Assembly (NCBI GenBank): GCA_963281255.1
Contig: OY725488.1
Span: forward strand, 4,487,925-4,551,924
Length of the DNA stretch: 64,000 nt
Reading direction: 5' to 3'
Origin: Aphrocallistes beatrix
Taxonomy: Eukaryota > Porifera > Hexactinellida > Sceptrulophora > Aphrocallistidae
Part shown: positions 1 to 10,499 of the stretch, piece after piece
Numbering within the stretch: position 1 is the stretch's first letter
How the letters are laid out: each line of letters starts with the position of its first letter
The notes under the pieces: model-generated
Databases searched by the model: none
What the model was told of the DNA's origin: nothing
Seen by the model: only the letters and a program-made list of their open reading frames with translations
Made by a program: the position numbers and the translations under genes

Positions 1-1100
1 TCCAAAAAGTATATTAGGAAGTTAGAGCGAAAGTCTACGACTTTTAGTTTTCAAGTTAGGATTTTCGAAAAAGCTACGTCATCATATGACAAAAATCTAA
101 AACTTATATTCCATTGGATGTAGTGCATTTATTATCAATGAATCATATATGCACCCTTATAAAAAGTATATTAGGAAGTGAGAACTAAGAATTTGGATTA
201 TATTTACAGAAATAGAGAGATATCTCTTTTTGGACCCTAAACGGGGGTTTTTGACGGAATCTGGGAGGTCCAAGGCCAGAACTTTCAAAATAATTATCAA
301 AAGTTCTCCAATTTTTCTATACACATTATTAACGACAATTTTATTCATTATTTAGTATAATAGCCACATTTGGATACATATTTCATGATTAGTTTCGCCA
401 TTTTCTAATATATTCAAAGTTTTCCATAGAATTTGTACTACAATTAAATCAATGATAAGTCGAGAAATATTTATTTTTTGACAAAGGAATGTTTGAGGAA
501 CCTATATATTTTCGCATATATCCTTTTATTTAAGAATGTAGTAGAATATATATCTTCAATAGTTTTTAACATATTATATCGGCCTCTTTCGAGACCATAG
601 AGAGATATTATGCCCGAACTTTACCTATAGTAAGCGATATATCACGAATGAATCTTTTTTTGAAACGATCAGAATTTTATTTCTGATCCAGTTATCGCTT
701 AATATCTGATATCAAACAGGCGATTTCCCTAGCATTATATAAGTGAACTCCCTTATAGAGCTATTTTGTTTGGATTTATTCAGCCATTCTTCTAAATATT
801 TGTGTTATATAATCTCCAAAGGTGCCAAAACAATGTTAAGGTCATATCATTAAAAAATTATCAAATAACTTACTAATTGGTGAATGCGTCAAAAATCTCG
901 AATAATTTTCCAATTTTTAGTCACGCTAAACTTTGGGGTTAACTCCTAAAAATCAAAATAAATACCGTCAAACTGGTACTATCAGATGGTAGACCGCTCA
1001 GTAATACAATGAAATTAGCAATAAAATATCTACCGTTTTTCTTTGACGCCAGGCAAAGTTTTTCGAGGGCGGTATCCTTAAAGGCAAATAGTTTTCATTT
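1..1100. repeat. Old dispersed repeat, copy 1
   Basis: The first ~560 bases reappear at 18,331-18,872 (shared start CCAAAAAGTATWTTAGGAAG), and bases ~580-1,100 reappear at 23,287-23,822 (shared GGCCTCTTTCG and GACCATAGAGAGATATTATG). Both halves are therefore parts of one dispersed repeat, or two usually adjacent ones. No coding capacity is seen. The copies differ by scattered substitutions and small indels, so the family looks old. Its class is unknown. Confidence 0.7.
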
Positions 1101-1258
1101 TTTTCAAACCAATATCTTCTATTTAAAGATGTGTAATTGACAAGAATCCAAAATATTCCGTGAGTGTGTGTAGTTTTTTGCGCACATACTGTTCGATTTC
1201 ACCAATTGAGCACAATGCTATTGTATTATTCATACAGCAGATAAGAGTATACAGTACA

Positions 1259-1802
1259 TCCTTACTATTAAAACTCGATTAATGAATATTTATATATTTA
1301 TTTATATATATATATATCTGTAACGAATTGATTGAAGAAACTGCCGGAGGCAGAAAGCTGATTTTTGGCATATGTTAGTATTTTGGCTATAGCTCCAGTA
1401 AGTTCTGAGCTCAGAGCAAAATGTCCACTCATCATGGAATTATGACGTCATTGTCACATTTTTAAAAGTTAAGCAACACAGTTATTCGAGCATAACTCAG
1501 CCATTATAGGAGATAAATGGTTGAAATTTTAATAGAATATGTATACTAACATGCGTCACATATGATGCAACTATCGTCAAAAAATGATGAGTCATCACTT
1601 TGTTATGACGTCATTATTACGCATCAAAAATTTTCAAATTGACAAATTTGTTGATTTTTCGAGTGATATCGATTATCATAGTAGGACAGACATATTTAGA
1701 GATGCTATCTCCCTTATAACTAACCAATGTGACCTCAGGCGACCGAAGGGAGCCTCCGGCGGACACAAAGTGTCCGCCAGCCGCGCAGCGCAAGCAAGCG
1801 AA
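1259..1802 (+). repeat. R1 family copy (Helitron-like), 3' end truncated
   Basis: This copy has the standard R1 layout: start TCCTTACTATTAAAACTCG, a TA-rich microsatellite, CTGTAACGAATTGATTGAAG, two TGACGTCA sites and the GC-rich 3' hairpin region. It stops in the final hairpin and runs into TATA/CACA microsatellite. No protein is encoded. Confidence 0.85.
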
Positions 1803-1849
1803 TATATATATACACACACAAACAAACAATAATCGAGTTTTAATAGTAA

Positions 1850-2886
1850 GGATACTATTAAAACTCGATTATTGTATATATACAGTCGACTCTCGTTAAC
1901 ACGTACACCAAGGCACCGTGGAGATTTGTACTCCTTATCCGGAGTACGTATTAACCGAAGCACGTACATAGCCACATTTGTCCAAAATACTTAATATACA
2001 TAGTGATAACTACGTGAGAGTATGAAATTGTACTTGTCAAATAGAGAACTCATTATCCATGTTGTATTAATGAGATTCGACTGTATTTTCATTGAGAAAT
2101 ATCTGTCTAGTATCTATCTACGTACATACTACGTACCATATTCAAAGTGCTCGTAGGTACACACCTGTTCGTATTATCCGTGTTTGTATTAACCGATGTA
2201 TTTAGTATTGAAAACGCACTGAAGGGGACCCACAAATCGTACTTATTATCCGATATTTCGTCTTATCCGTGTTCGTGTTAACCGGAGGTCGTTTGTATAT
2301 ATTTTGCCATAGACTAGGTTGGGGAATCAAAACTTGTACTTCTTATCCGATTGTACTCCTTATCCGTGTTCGTATTAACGAGAGTCGACTGTATATATAT
2401 ATATATATCTGTAACGAATTGATTGAAGAAACTGCCGGGCGCAGAAGGCTGATTTTTGGCATGTGGGAGTCTTTTGGCTATGGCTCCAGTAAGTTCTGAG
2501 TTCAGAGCAAAATGTCGACTCATCATGGAATTATGACGTCATTGTCACATTTTTAAAAGTTAAGCAGCACAGTTATTCGAGCATAACTCAGCCATTATAG
2601 GAGATAGAAGGCTGAAATTTTGATAGAAAATGTATACTAACATACCTCACATATGATGTGACTTTCATCAAAAAATGATGACTCATCACTTTGTTTTGAC
2701 GTCATCATTACGCATCAAAAATTTTAAAATTGACAAATTTTGTGATTTTTTCGAGTGAAATCGGTTTTAACACTAAGATGGACATATTTAGAGATGTTAT
2801 CTCCCTTATACTTAACCAATGTCACCTCCAGGCGACCGAAGGGAGTGTCCGCCAGCCGCGCAGTACAAGTAAGCGAAGCGCGCTTG
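1850..2886 (+). repeat. R1 family copy split by a Tigger-type MITE
   Basis: An R1 copy whose TA microsatellite has received a 509-bp MITE (1,883-2,391). The R1 body resumes at ~2,394 and ends with the terminal hairpin and CTTG at 2,886. An inverted copy of the R1 5' end (1,831-1,850) lies directly before it, giving a short dyad. Confidence 0.85.
1883..2391. mobile_element. pogo/Tigger-type MITE, TIR CAGTCGACTCTCGTTAAC
   Basis: The element starts CAGTCGACTCTCGTTAAC and ends with the inverse GTTAA/CGAGAGTCGACTG, flanked by TA on both sides. A near-identical second copy is at 19,063-19,572. TA targets and CAGTCGACTC ends match the pogo-like pieces elsewhere in the window, and no transposase is present. 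The interior is rich in short TTATCCG/GTATTAACCG words, typical of ends that duplicate inward. Confidence 0.85.
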
Positions 2887-3097
2887 TGATATTAAAAATT
2901 TGAATAATTATATTGAGCGTGTTGATTTGATAAATAATATTTTTAAACGGTGTCTCATATTTATTATAGTCGTTAGCTATAATAATAAACTTCGTATTGC
3001 ATTCTAAAAAGTATGTTAGAATCAATAATATTATTGCAGAATATCTGACTGTTTCTAATTTGTATAGTTAGATATATCCTTACTGCTAAAACATATA

Positions 3098-4437
3098 CAG
3101 GGTGGAACATGTGCTGTCCTATTGAGTTATGTCAAATAAATGGAATTTTAAGTTATACTCGTAGTATGCTATGATTCACTTATCAATATAATCTCCATCT
3201 CTTTCTATTACAAGTTTGATACGATTAGGCATATCTGCCACCAAGTTCGTCAAAATGTCTGGATCTATCTGACTCCACGCTTTTTTAACTATTTTCACAA
3301 GGGTATCAATATCACTTGGTTGTCCCATCTCATCGACCTTGCCTTTGACGATTGCCCAAAGATTCTCGATGGGATTTAAGTCTGGGGAGTTGCCTGGCCA
3401 TTCTTCCTTCCTCCAAAAGTGGGGAAAATTGTTTTCGCACCACTCCTGAGTAAATTTAGCCGTGTGGGCTGGGCGGGGGCGCCATCTAGTAGAAAGATAA
3501 TCTCGGACATGTTTCTTGACATCGCAAGCTTTAGGATTGAGCCCTTCTCGGCCCTACGTTTGAGAGCATCCTTACAAGTGTTTGCCAGAATAAAATCACG
3601 ATAATAAGCTCCGGTTATAGTTTGGCCTTACAATGTGCAGATCTGACAGAGCCTGGTGTGACATCATACCCCACACATGGACTTTAGGTGGAAATTTCAC
3701 CTTGTAGCAAGGTGGGACAACTTCAGGGTTTCGTGCCCAAACACGATCATTTTGGCGATTAGGGGTAGAGAATAACTCCAAAGGACACTCGTCTGACCAT
3801 AAAACCCTTTTAAAATCATCAACAGTCCACTCTTGGCGCTCTCTGGCAAACTTGATACGATTTTCCTTCTGACGATTCGTTAGTTTCGGCCTTTTCATCC
3901 GTTTGTAAGATTTAGTACCTAAAGAATTCGCCAAATATCTTCGAACAGTGGTGTGAGTGATCGGGTAGCCCATGCTTGTTATTCTTTTAGCCAATTTTCT
4001 GGTAGATTGCCTTCTTTTAGTAACTGATTTAGCAATTACGATTTTGCCACGGTGAAATTTCGGCGGTCGTCCAGACCGCGCTTTTGTCTCTAGTGTTTTC
4101 CCAGAATTGTGAATGCTGTACCAACGTCTAATCGAGCGTTCACTAACGTTAAGGGTCTGAGCAACTTCTTTTTGCGTCATACCTGCTACAACCATGCCGA
4201 TTGCCTGAGATCTGAGCTCTAAACCGTGGTCACATCCATATGCAAAAAATAAGCGCCAGAAATAAGGACAATATATAAATTTCAAAAATTAATAATTCAA
4301 TTAGGAAATGCTATATATAATGACCTAATTTATAGTTTAAATGATTTTTGAAGTATAAAGCCTGTTATACTTATTTTTGCATAATAAGAGCAATTTCTAA
4401 TTTATTTGATATAGGACAGCACTTATGTTCCACCCTG
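3098..4437 (-). mobile_element. Tc1/mariner element, DD37E-like
   Basis: A 1,340-bp element with terminal inverted repeats CAGGGTGGAACATGTGCTGTCC (left) and the inverse at 4,416-4,437, flanked by TA dinucleotides. It sits between an R1 5' end (3,076-3,095) and an R1 3' hairpin (4,444 on), so it may have entered an R1 microsatellite. Confidence 0.9.
3187..4285 (-). pseudogene. Tc1/mariner transposase, two frame breaks
   Basis: The open part (4,285 to 3,596) has the paired-like helix-turn-helix region (QKEVAQTLNVSERSIRRW), the GRPPKFHRG linker and the first catalytic block VLWSDE. Downstream in other frames come GAYYRDFILANTCKDAL, IIFLLDGAPA, then WPGNSPDLNPIENLW with the last acidic residue Glu. 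The Asp-to-Glu interval is 116 bases, so about 37-38 residues before correcting an indel; that points to DD37E-type elements rather than DD34E Tc1. Frame breaks lie near 3,620 and near the DGAPA block. A single repair-sized indel at each is enough to explain it, so the copy is young but probably inactive. The start at 4,285 is the first ATG; an in-frame later ATG near the helix-turn-helix is possible. Confidence 0.85.
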
Positions 4438-4443
4438 TATATA

Positions 4444-4945
4444 CAAGCGCGCTTCGCTTGCATGCGCTGCGCGGCTTGCAGACACTTTGTGTCCGCCAGA
4501 TGCGCCCTCGGACGCCTGGGGTCACAGTGATCAATTAAAAGGGAGATGACATCTCTAAATACTTCTGTCTTACTGTTATAATCGATATCACGAAAAATCA
4601 CCAAATTTGTCAATTTTTGAAATTTTTTTGCGTTATGATGTCATAACAGAGTGATGAGTCATAATCCTTTGATGATAGTGGCATCATATGTGAGGTATAT
4701 TAATATACACATTCTATTAAAATATGAGCCTTCTATCACCTAAAATGGCTCAGTTTTAGTCGAAACACTGCAATTTCTAATTATTAATTAATTGACAATG
4801 ACGTCATAATTCCATGATGGGTCCACATTTTGCTCTGAGCTCATAACTTCTTGGAGCCATAGTCAAAAGACCCCCACATGCCATAAATTACTTTCTGTGC
4901 CTGGAAGTTTCTTCAATCAATCCGTTACAGATATATATATACACT
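4444..4945 (-). repeat. R1 family copy, reverse orientation
   Basis: Starts CAAGCGCGCTTCGCTTG (inverse of the R1 3' hairpin) and runs to the inverse of CTGTAACGAATTG and a TA microsatellite at ~4,945. It carries the usual inverse TGACGTCA and TGAGTCAT words. The R1 5' end is missing on this side; it may be the piece at 3,076-3,095 beyond the mariner. Confidence 0.8.
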
Positions 4946-4947
4946 AA

Positions 4948-5400
4948 CCGGACAAAAGTATTCGTCCACCACGAAAACCGCCATACAAATAGTATTAAAG
5001 TGGGTTTATCCACAATGAAATATGTACTTAAACTGGAAGAAATGCTCTACTTTTTATTTCAAATTCGTAATCTACACATTCTAATTACTCATAATTGAGG
5101 GTTTCAACTCAATTACAAACTCCCAAGTTTAAAAAAATATATCTTCTATACCTGATACTACTTGCCCCTTGTCAGGGCCATTAAACATGATGACGAATAG
5201 TTACGCAGTAGCACAGCTTGATAATTTTCTGCATGGAAATAATAATTGGTGTTGAAAGCGTCAAAATGTTTAATTAGGATGTGTAGTTTACGAATTAGAA
5301 ATCAAAAATAGAATATTTCTTACAGTTGAGTAATGATTTCATAATAAATAGACCCACTTTAATACACTTTAATTGTGGGTGAATATATCCCAAAATATTT
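4948..5400. repeat. Foldback repeat R7, copy 1
   Basis: The left arm begins ACCGGACAAAAGTATTCGTCC and contains TATTAAAGTGGGTTTATCC. The right part contains the inverse GACCCACTTTAATAC. The same words, also in inverted pairs, recur at 45,105-45,540, 57,068-58,405 and 62,888-63,369. This is a non-coding inverted-repeat element with Tc1-like ends. Confidence 0.6.
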
Positions 5401-5998
5401 ATTCATTGCTCTAAACTGAAATTATGTAAGAAATACTCACATCAGATAGGGTTCCAAAGTCTTGGAACTATTCTATCAGAATGGTGGATAAGTGTGTGAA
5501 CTAAATTTACTAGTTGCTGCGATTTTTACCCCTTCTTTGATTTTTAGACGTCTAAGTGGTCAGTTTGGAATATTGTTCGCACCAATGAACTCCTTAACCC
5601 TTAAAACCTTAGGTTATATACGTACAAAAATTGTTCCACACTTTATAATAGGGAAGTACCTCTTCCTTTTTTTCTTGAAACCTCTGGCAACCATATTTGA
5701 ACTGATCTCATTTTAACTCTCTTCCGGTTGTCAGATTTTAGAAGACCTTTTTTGGTCTAAAACCTAGTAAGAATGGACAACACTGTAAAAGATTTTGTGA
5801 TATTTTTAAGATTATTTTCTTCATATATCATATATTTACTCGACTAATATTTACATATATTTAAAAATGTAATTATTTCGGCAATTTTCGCGACAAACCC
5901 TTTCTCGTTGAAAATGTTAATTAGTGGAGCAGATATAATACAGAAATAGAAGGAAATGTGCATGTAATGGTACAAGCATGGAATTTGGTACAATGATT
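5401..5998. other. No recognised feature
   Basis: AT-rich stretch. A 74-codon open frame (5,492-5,716, +) has a pyrimidine-rich tract and TAG before ACGTCTAAGTGG, which looks like a splice acceptor, but the peptide matches nothing I recognise and no donor or partner exon is evident. Confidence 0.3.
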
Positions 5999-6000
5999 CT

Positions 6001-6560
6001 ATCCTTACTATTAAAACTCGATTAATGTGTATTTATATGTATCATAGCCTACTGTATATAAGGCCTCACATTAACTTGTGGATTTGGGACTAGGGATGCG
6101 GAGGAAGACCGTTGAACATTATTGTAAAATTTTTCGCATAGAACTGAGATGTGAATTGGTTAATACGAAAAATTTGGAGTTTTTTCATGGAATGTTGGTA
6201 CATTCCAGTGTTGCTATGGAAACGTGTTTTGGTCAGTTGGCGTTATATCTTGAAAACTGCAATAGCTATACATTCAAATGTAATTCCATTTGATAGCGAA
6301 TATACTACTTCCTATTAAGTGATAATATAATTTCGACCTCTAAATTCAATAGTTTATGAGATATTAGACAAGTTATCAAATGTGACCAATATGGTACATT
6401 TGTACAATATAATATTCATTTGAAGATAGGACCCACTTTCAAAAATGCGTATTTTGGCTTTGGTGCCTATTTATTTCTACACTTGTCATAATATAAATAC
6501 TACTTAAACTCAAATTTAGTCCTAGTTAGTTAGGCATGGTAATGTACTATCTTTGAATTG
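6001..6560 (+). repeat. R1 5' fragment joined to an R2 foldback arm
   Basis: TCCTTACTATTAAAACTCG at ~6,002 is an R1 start with no body. From ~6,046 the sequence is one arm and the loop of the R2 foldback family: end CATAGCCTACTGTATATAAG, then GGACTAGGGATGCGG and TGGAATGTTGGTACATTCCA. Other R2 copies are at 8.45-9.14, 32.65-33.01, 33.78-34.25 and 40.03-44.77 kb. Confidence 0.6.
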
Positions 6561-7103
6561 GAAATCATGTATACTGAGTCTAAAGGTTATACCATAGCAT
6601 TCTATACATAAGGCAATGGCAGTCACTATTTTTTTTGGACCATGGATTGCTTAGTATATTCAAATTTACATTCATCCTTTATTACGTTATACAGTGGAAT
6701 TGCTTATTAGCAACTCTCTATTAGCAACCAATTTTCAGGTCTCAGGTGTAGATTTTGTATTAATTCTGTTCCCTTATTAGCAACTCTTCGCGTGACCCCA
6801 CTCACAAATATGATTATTAATTGTCGAAGATCTTTGTAATTATTTTTATTCAGGTGAAAATAAATAGGATACAATATAAAATTAAACTCATACATAAATA
6901 CAAAATAAACATTGGAGTTAGAGAAGATATTGCTTGTACTAATGAAACAGACTTCTACTTCTTAATAGACGGACTATACTAATGAAACAGACTTCTAATT
7001 CTTAATAGCAGACTTGTACTAATGGGGTGACGGACTTCTACTTCTCATATTCCATAAGAGTGATGAAGACAGGGTTTAAACTAAAAGAAATAAAAATCAT
7101 AAA

Positions 7104-7641
7104 TCAGTTCTTGAATTTTTTAAGTTTGTAATTGTCGCGACCTAGAACCATCGCATTATATGTTTTGACTTTATTGGAAAGTAAACAATTAGAAACAGTC
7201 ACAAATAATTTCTGCAATATATCCCAACGCGACATGCTACAATCACACCAAACCCTCCATATATGACCATACTTTGTCTCTGTCCTTATACAAGCTAACC
7301 TAACAAGTTTTGTACGAGACGAACCAGTATAAAAATTCTCGAACAGTGTTTTTCGACTGTCGATTTTACAAAAGATGTCATATATAATTTTAGTAATATC
7401 AATTACACAAGTCGATGGGTATTTCAGAGAACCCCTATCCAACAATTCTATCAGTCTAAACTGATCTCCAATGTCATCGTTAACTTGCATGGATTTTTCA
7501 GTCGTAAGAAAGTCTCTACACATTGAACAGCCATTTGATTTATTGAGGTATGAAAAAACTGCATAACCTGCCACAAATGCGAGGCACTCAACTTGGGAAA
7601 TTGCTATTTCTGGAAGGGTGATCTGTTTTAAATTTGTGATA
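7104..7641 (-). pseudogene. THAP/P-element transposase, C-terminal part
   Basis: About 180 residues continuing directly from HFELEKII across the 7,642-9,966 insertion: TNLKQITLPEIAISQVECLA, then a Cys-rich GCSMC region and a C-terminal VKTYNAMV block seen at the end of P-like transposases. The stop is at 7,104. Apart from the insertion this segment is open. No poly(A) signal was assigned. Confidence 0.82.
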
Positions 7642-9966
7642 GGGGAATTCCATGTCAAAAAAACAATAATTTCACCACCATCAACCGATTGGTCTGAAAT
7701 TTGCTGTGTGGTAGGGCACTTATATGTCTTTACTTTTGTGAAAATTTCAGATCAATCGGTCATGTGGTTTTTGAGTTATGACGTAACAATTTTTTGAATT
7801 TTTGCTGTTTGACCAAGGATTTTCACAATGGTAAAATCACCATCCCATTTTAAACTCGATTAACTCGAAAAATATTCATCAAATTCTTTCATAAATTGCA
7901 ATACTTATGTTTTTACATATGGAGAATACGAAAAACTTGAGTAAATTAAGTTTTGAGTTCCTTTTCTTTGTGAAAACTGGAACTGAAACCAACTCCCGAA
8001 GCAAACCGGAACTATGACGTAACAAAAATGTATATTTTTGGGTATTTTGCTGTTTATATTCATAATTCATTGTATAAAAAAATTCATTTGGTTTCCATAT
8101 ATTCTCTTTGAGTTATTCACATTTTTGTACCTGTAAACGCTTTCTATATATAACTCAAAATTTTATGCCTTTTGTAAAAATATAAAATTGACCTGACAAC
8201 TCTCAATTTCTACCATTTTGAAAATGCTTTTATGTCTTCCTCTATAATATCACTCATTCTTACAACATTCTGCAATTGATATGTGCATTCGGAATTATAA
8301 GTCTGTTGTATATTTGACCACAGACAGACTAAACATAAACAGTGTAATGCTGTTGTTGCTATGTTATAGGAATGCAATAAATGTCACTAATGAGTTTAAA
8401 AGCTAATTTTAGAGGACTGATATTTGCTGAACAATCCGATATTTAGTCCGAACATAGCACTCTGTATATAAGGCCTCCCATCTAAATCTCAAAAATGGAC
8501 CAGGGATGCGGTCGAAGATGGTTGATCAAATACATGATCTGCCAAAAATCATGAACGACGCAGAATAGAGCTTCGAAATATATTACCAGCATATATAAAC
8601 ATGACGCCAAAGTATCCATATCCGTTGTTAAAATTTCGATTAGTCATCANNNNNNNNNNNNNNNNNNNNNNNNNNNNNNNNNNNNNNNNNNNNNNNNNNN
8701 NNNNNNNNNNNNNNNNNNNNNNNNNNNNNNNNNNNNNNNNNNNNNNNNNNNNNNNNNNNNNNNNNNNNNNNNNNNNNNNNNNNNNNNNNNNNNNNNNNNN
8801 NNNNNNNNNNNNNNNNNNNNNNNNNNNNNNNNNNNNNNNNNNNNNNNNNGAAACTATAATAAAACAACCACTTAGAATGCCCTTAAACAACCTCTGAAAT
8901 TCACTAAATGTGTCTCAAATATAACCTATTGTGCAATCATATGATGACTAATCGAAATTTTAACAACGGATATGGATACTTTGGCGTCATGTTTATATAT
9001 GCTGGTAATATATTTCGAAGCTCTATTCTGCGTCGTTCATGATTTTTGGCAGATCATGTATTTGATCAACCATCTTCGACCGCATCCCTGGTCCATTTTT
9101 GAGATTTAGATGGGAGGCCTTATATACAGAGTGCTATGTTCGGACTAAATATCGGATTGTTCAGCAAATATCAGTCCTCTAAAATTAGCTTTTAAACTCA
9201 TTAGTGACATTTATTGCATTCCTATAACATAGCAACAACAGCATTACACTGTTTATGTTTAGTCTGTCTGTGGTCAAATATACAACAGACTTATAATTCC
9301 GAATGCACATATCAATTGCAGAATGTTGTAAGAATGAGTGATATTATAGAGGAAGACATAAAAGCATTTTCAAAATGGTAGAAATTGAGAGTTGTCAGGT
9401 CAATTTTATATTTTTACAAAAGGCATAAAATTTTGAGTTATATATAGAAAGCGTTTACAGGTACAAAAATGTGAATAACTCAAAGAGAATATATGGAAAC
9501 CAAATGAATTTTTTTATACAATGAATTATGAATATAAACAGTAAAATACCCAAAAATAAAACAGTTTCCATAATATACATTTTTGTTACGTCATAGTTCC
9601 GGTTTGCTTCGGGAGTTGGTTTCAGTTCCAGTTTTCACAAAGAAAAGGAACTCAAAACTTAATTTACTCAAGTTTTTCGTATTCTCCATATGTAAAAACA
9701 TAAGTATTGCAATTTATGAAAGAATTTGATGAATATTTTTCGAGTTATTCGAGTTTAAAATGGGATGGTGATTTTACCATTGTGAAAATCCTTGGTCAAA
9801 CAGCAAAAATTCAAAAAATTGTTACGTCATAACTCAAAAACCACATGACCGATTGATCTGTAATTTTCACAAAAGTAAAGACATATAAGTGCCCTACCAC
9901 ACAGCAAATTTCAGACCAATCGGTTGATGGTGGTGAAATTATTGGTTTTTTGACATGGAATTCCCC
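7642..9966. mobile_element. Palindromic (foldback) element inserted in the P-like transposase
   Basis: Two arms of about 1 kb (7,642-8,649 and 8,943-9,966) are near-identical inverse copies. Ends are GGGGAATTCCATGTCAAAAA and its inverse; GATA flanks both sides (7,638-7,641; 9,967-9,970). Removing the element and one GATA restores the transposase frame, which proves insertion. The inner ~200 bp of each arm is R2 sequence (CTGTATATAAGGCCTCCC, ACCAGGGATGCGG), so an R2 foldback may lie at its centre. Open frames in the arms are not coding. The 4-bp target and GGGG end do not fit a family I can name. Confidence 0.88.
8650..8849. other. Assembly gap, 200 N
   Basis: Exactly 200 N, the usual placeholder of a scaffolder. 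It sits almost at the dyad centre of the 2.3-kb palindrome, where reads or contigs commonly break. True length and content are unknown. Confidence 0.98.
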
Positions 9967-10496
9967 GATAATTTTTTCTAATTCAAAATGTGAGTCTTCG
10001 CCATCAACAGTAACAGTAGAAAAGGTATTCAAATATTCCATGAGAGTAGGTTTATGAATAGTATCAGATTTAGTTTTGATGTCAAATAATTTTAGTATGT
10101 AAGAGAGTTGTAATCTACGTTCGGATTCTAGGATTTGGCTATAAGAGATTTGATAGTGGGAACCTGACATTTGCCTATATAAACCAAAATGGTGTTCTAA
10201 AGGATCGTTTTGTATTCTTGATGTCAACAGGTACTGGAAACCATATTTAGTACAAAGCATATCTACAAGTATGGGCAGTGCATTACACGTGTGTTTCAGA
10301 CTTGTGAATGTCTGAGGCGACAGTTTTCCTTTAACAGTGGGAAGGTTTTTCCAGCAGTCTAACCAGTTAACTACATTTCGTAGGAACAAAATTCGAGAGT
10401 CGTTTGGAGACAGAGGTCTAGAAAAGTCGTCATTAAAGCGTATACCTTTCCCGACCCAATTCACATTAAACATTCTCCAGATGTCATTAATTAACT
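9967..10496 (-). pseudogene. THAP/P-element transposase, continued part (C-terminal catalytic)
   Basis: The reading frame continues with INDIWRMFNVNWVGKGIRF, then QNDPLEHHFGLYRQMSG, the conserved block bearing the third acidic residue in P-type transposases (E-x-x-FG-x-x-R). It then runs to HFELEKII, where the palindromic element begins at 9,966. The frame beyond 9,967 (HVKKPIISPP...) is palindrome sequence, not transposase. The protein resumes at 7,641 with TNLKQITLPEIAISQ. Confidence 0.85.
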
Positions 10497-10499
10497 TCA

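Noticed and set aside
4348-4613. Small frames with ARFACMRCAACRHFVSA-like peptides, recurring around the window
   Set aside because: All are translations of the R1 3' hairpin region in various frames.
8549-8897. Open frames running across the N gap
   Set aside because: They consist mostly of unknown bases and palindrome arm sequence; no coding evidence.
9811-9966. Extra C-terminal residues HVKKPIISPPSTDWSEICCV of the P-type transposase
   Set aside because: They are read from the palindromic insertion; the genuine continuation is at 7,641.
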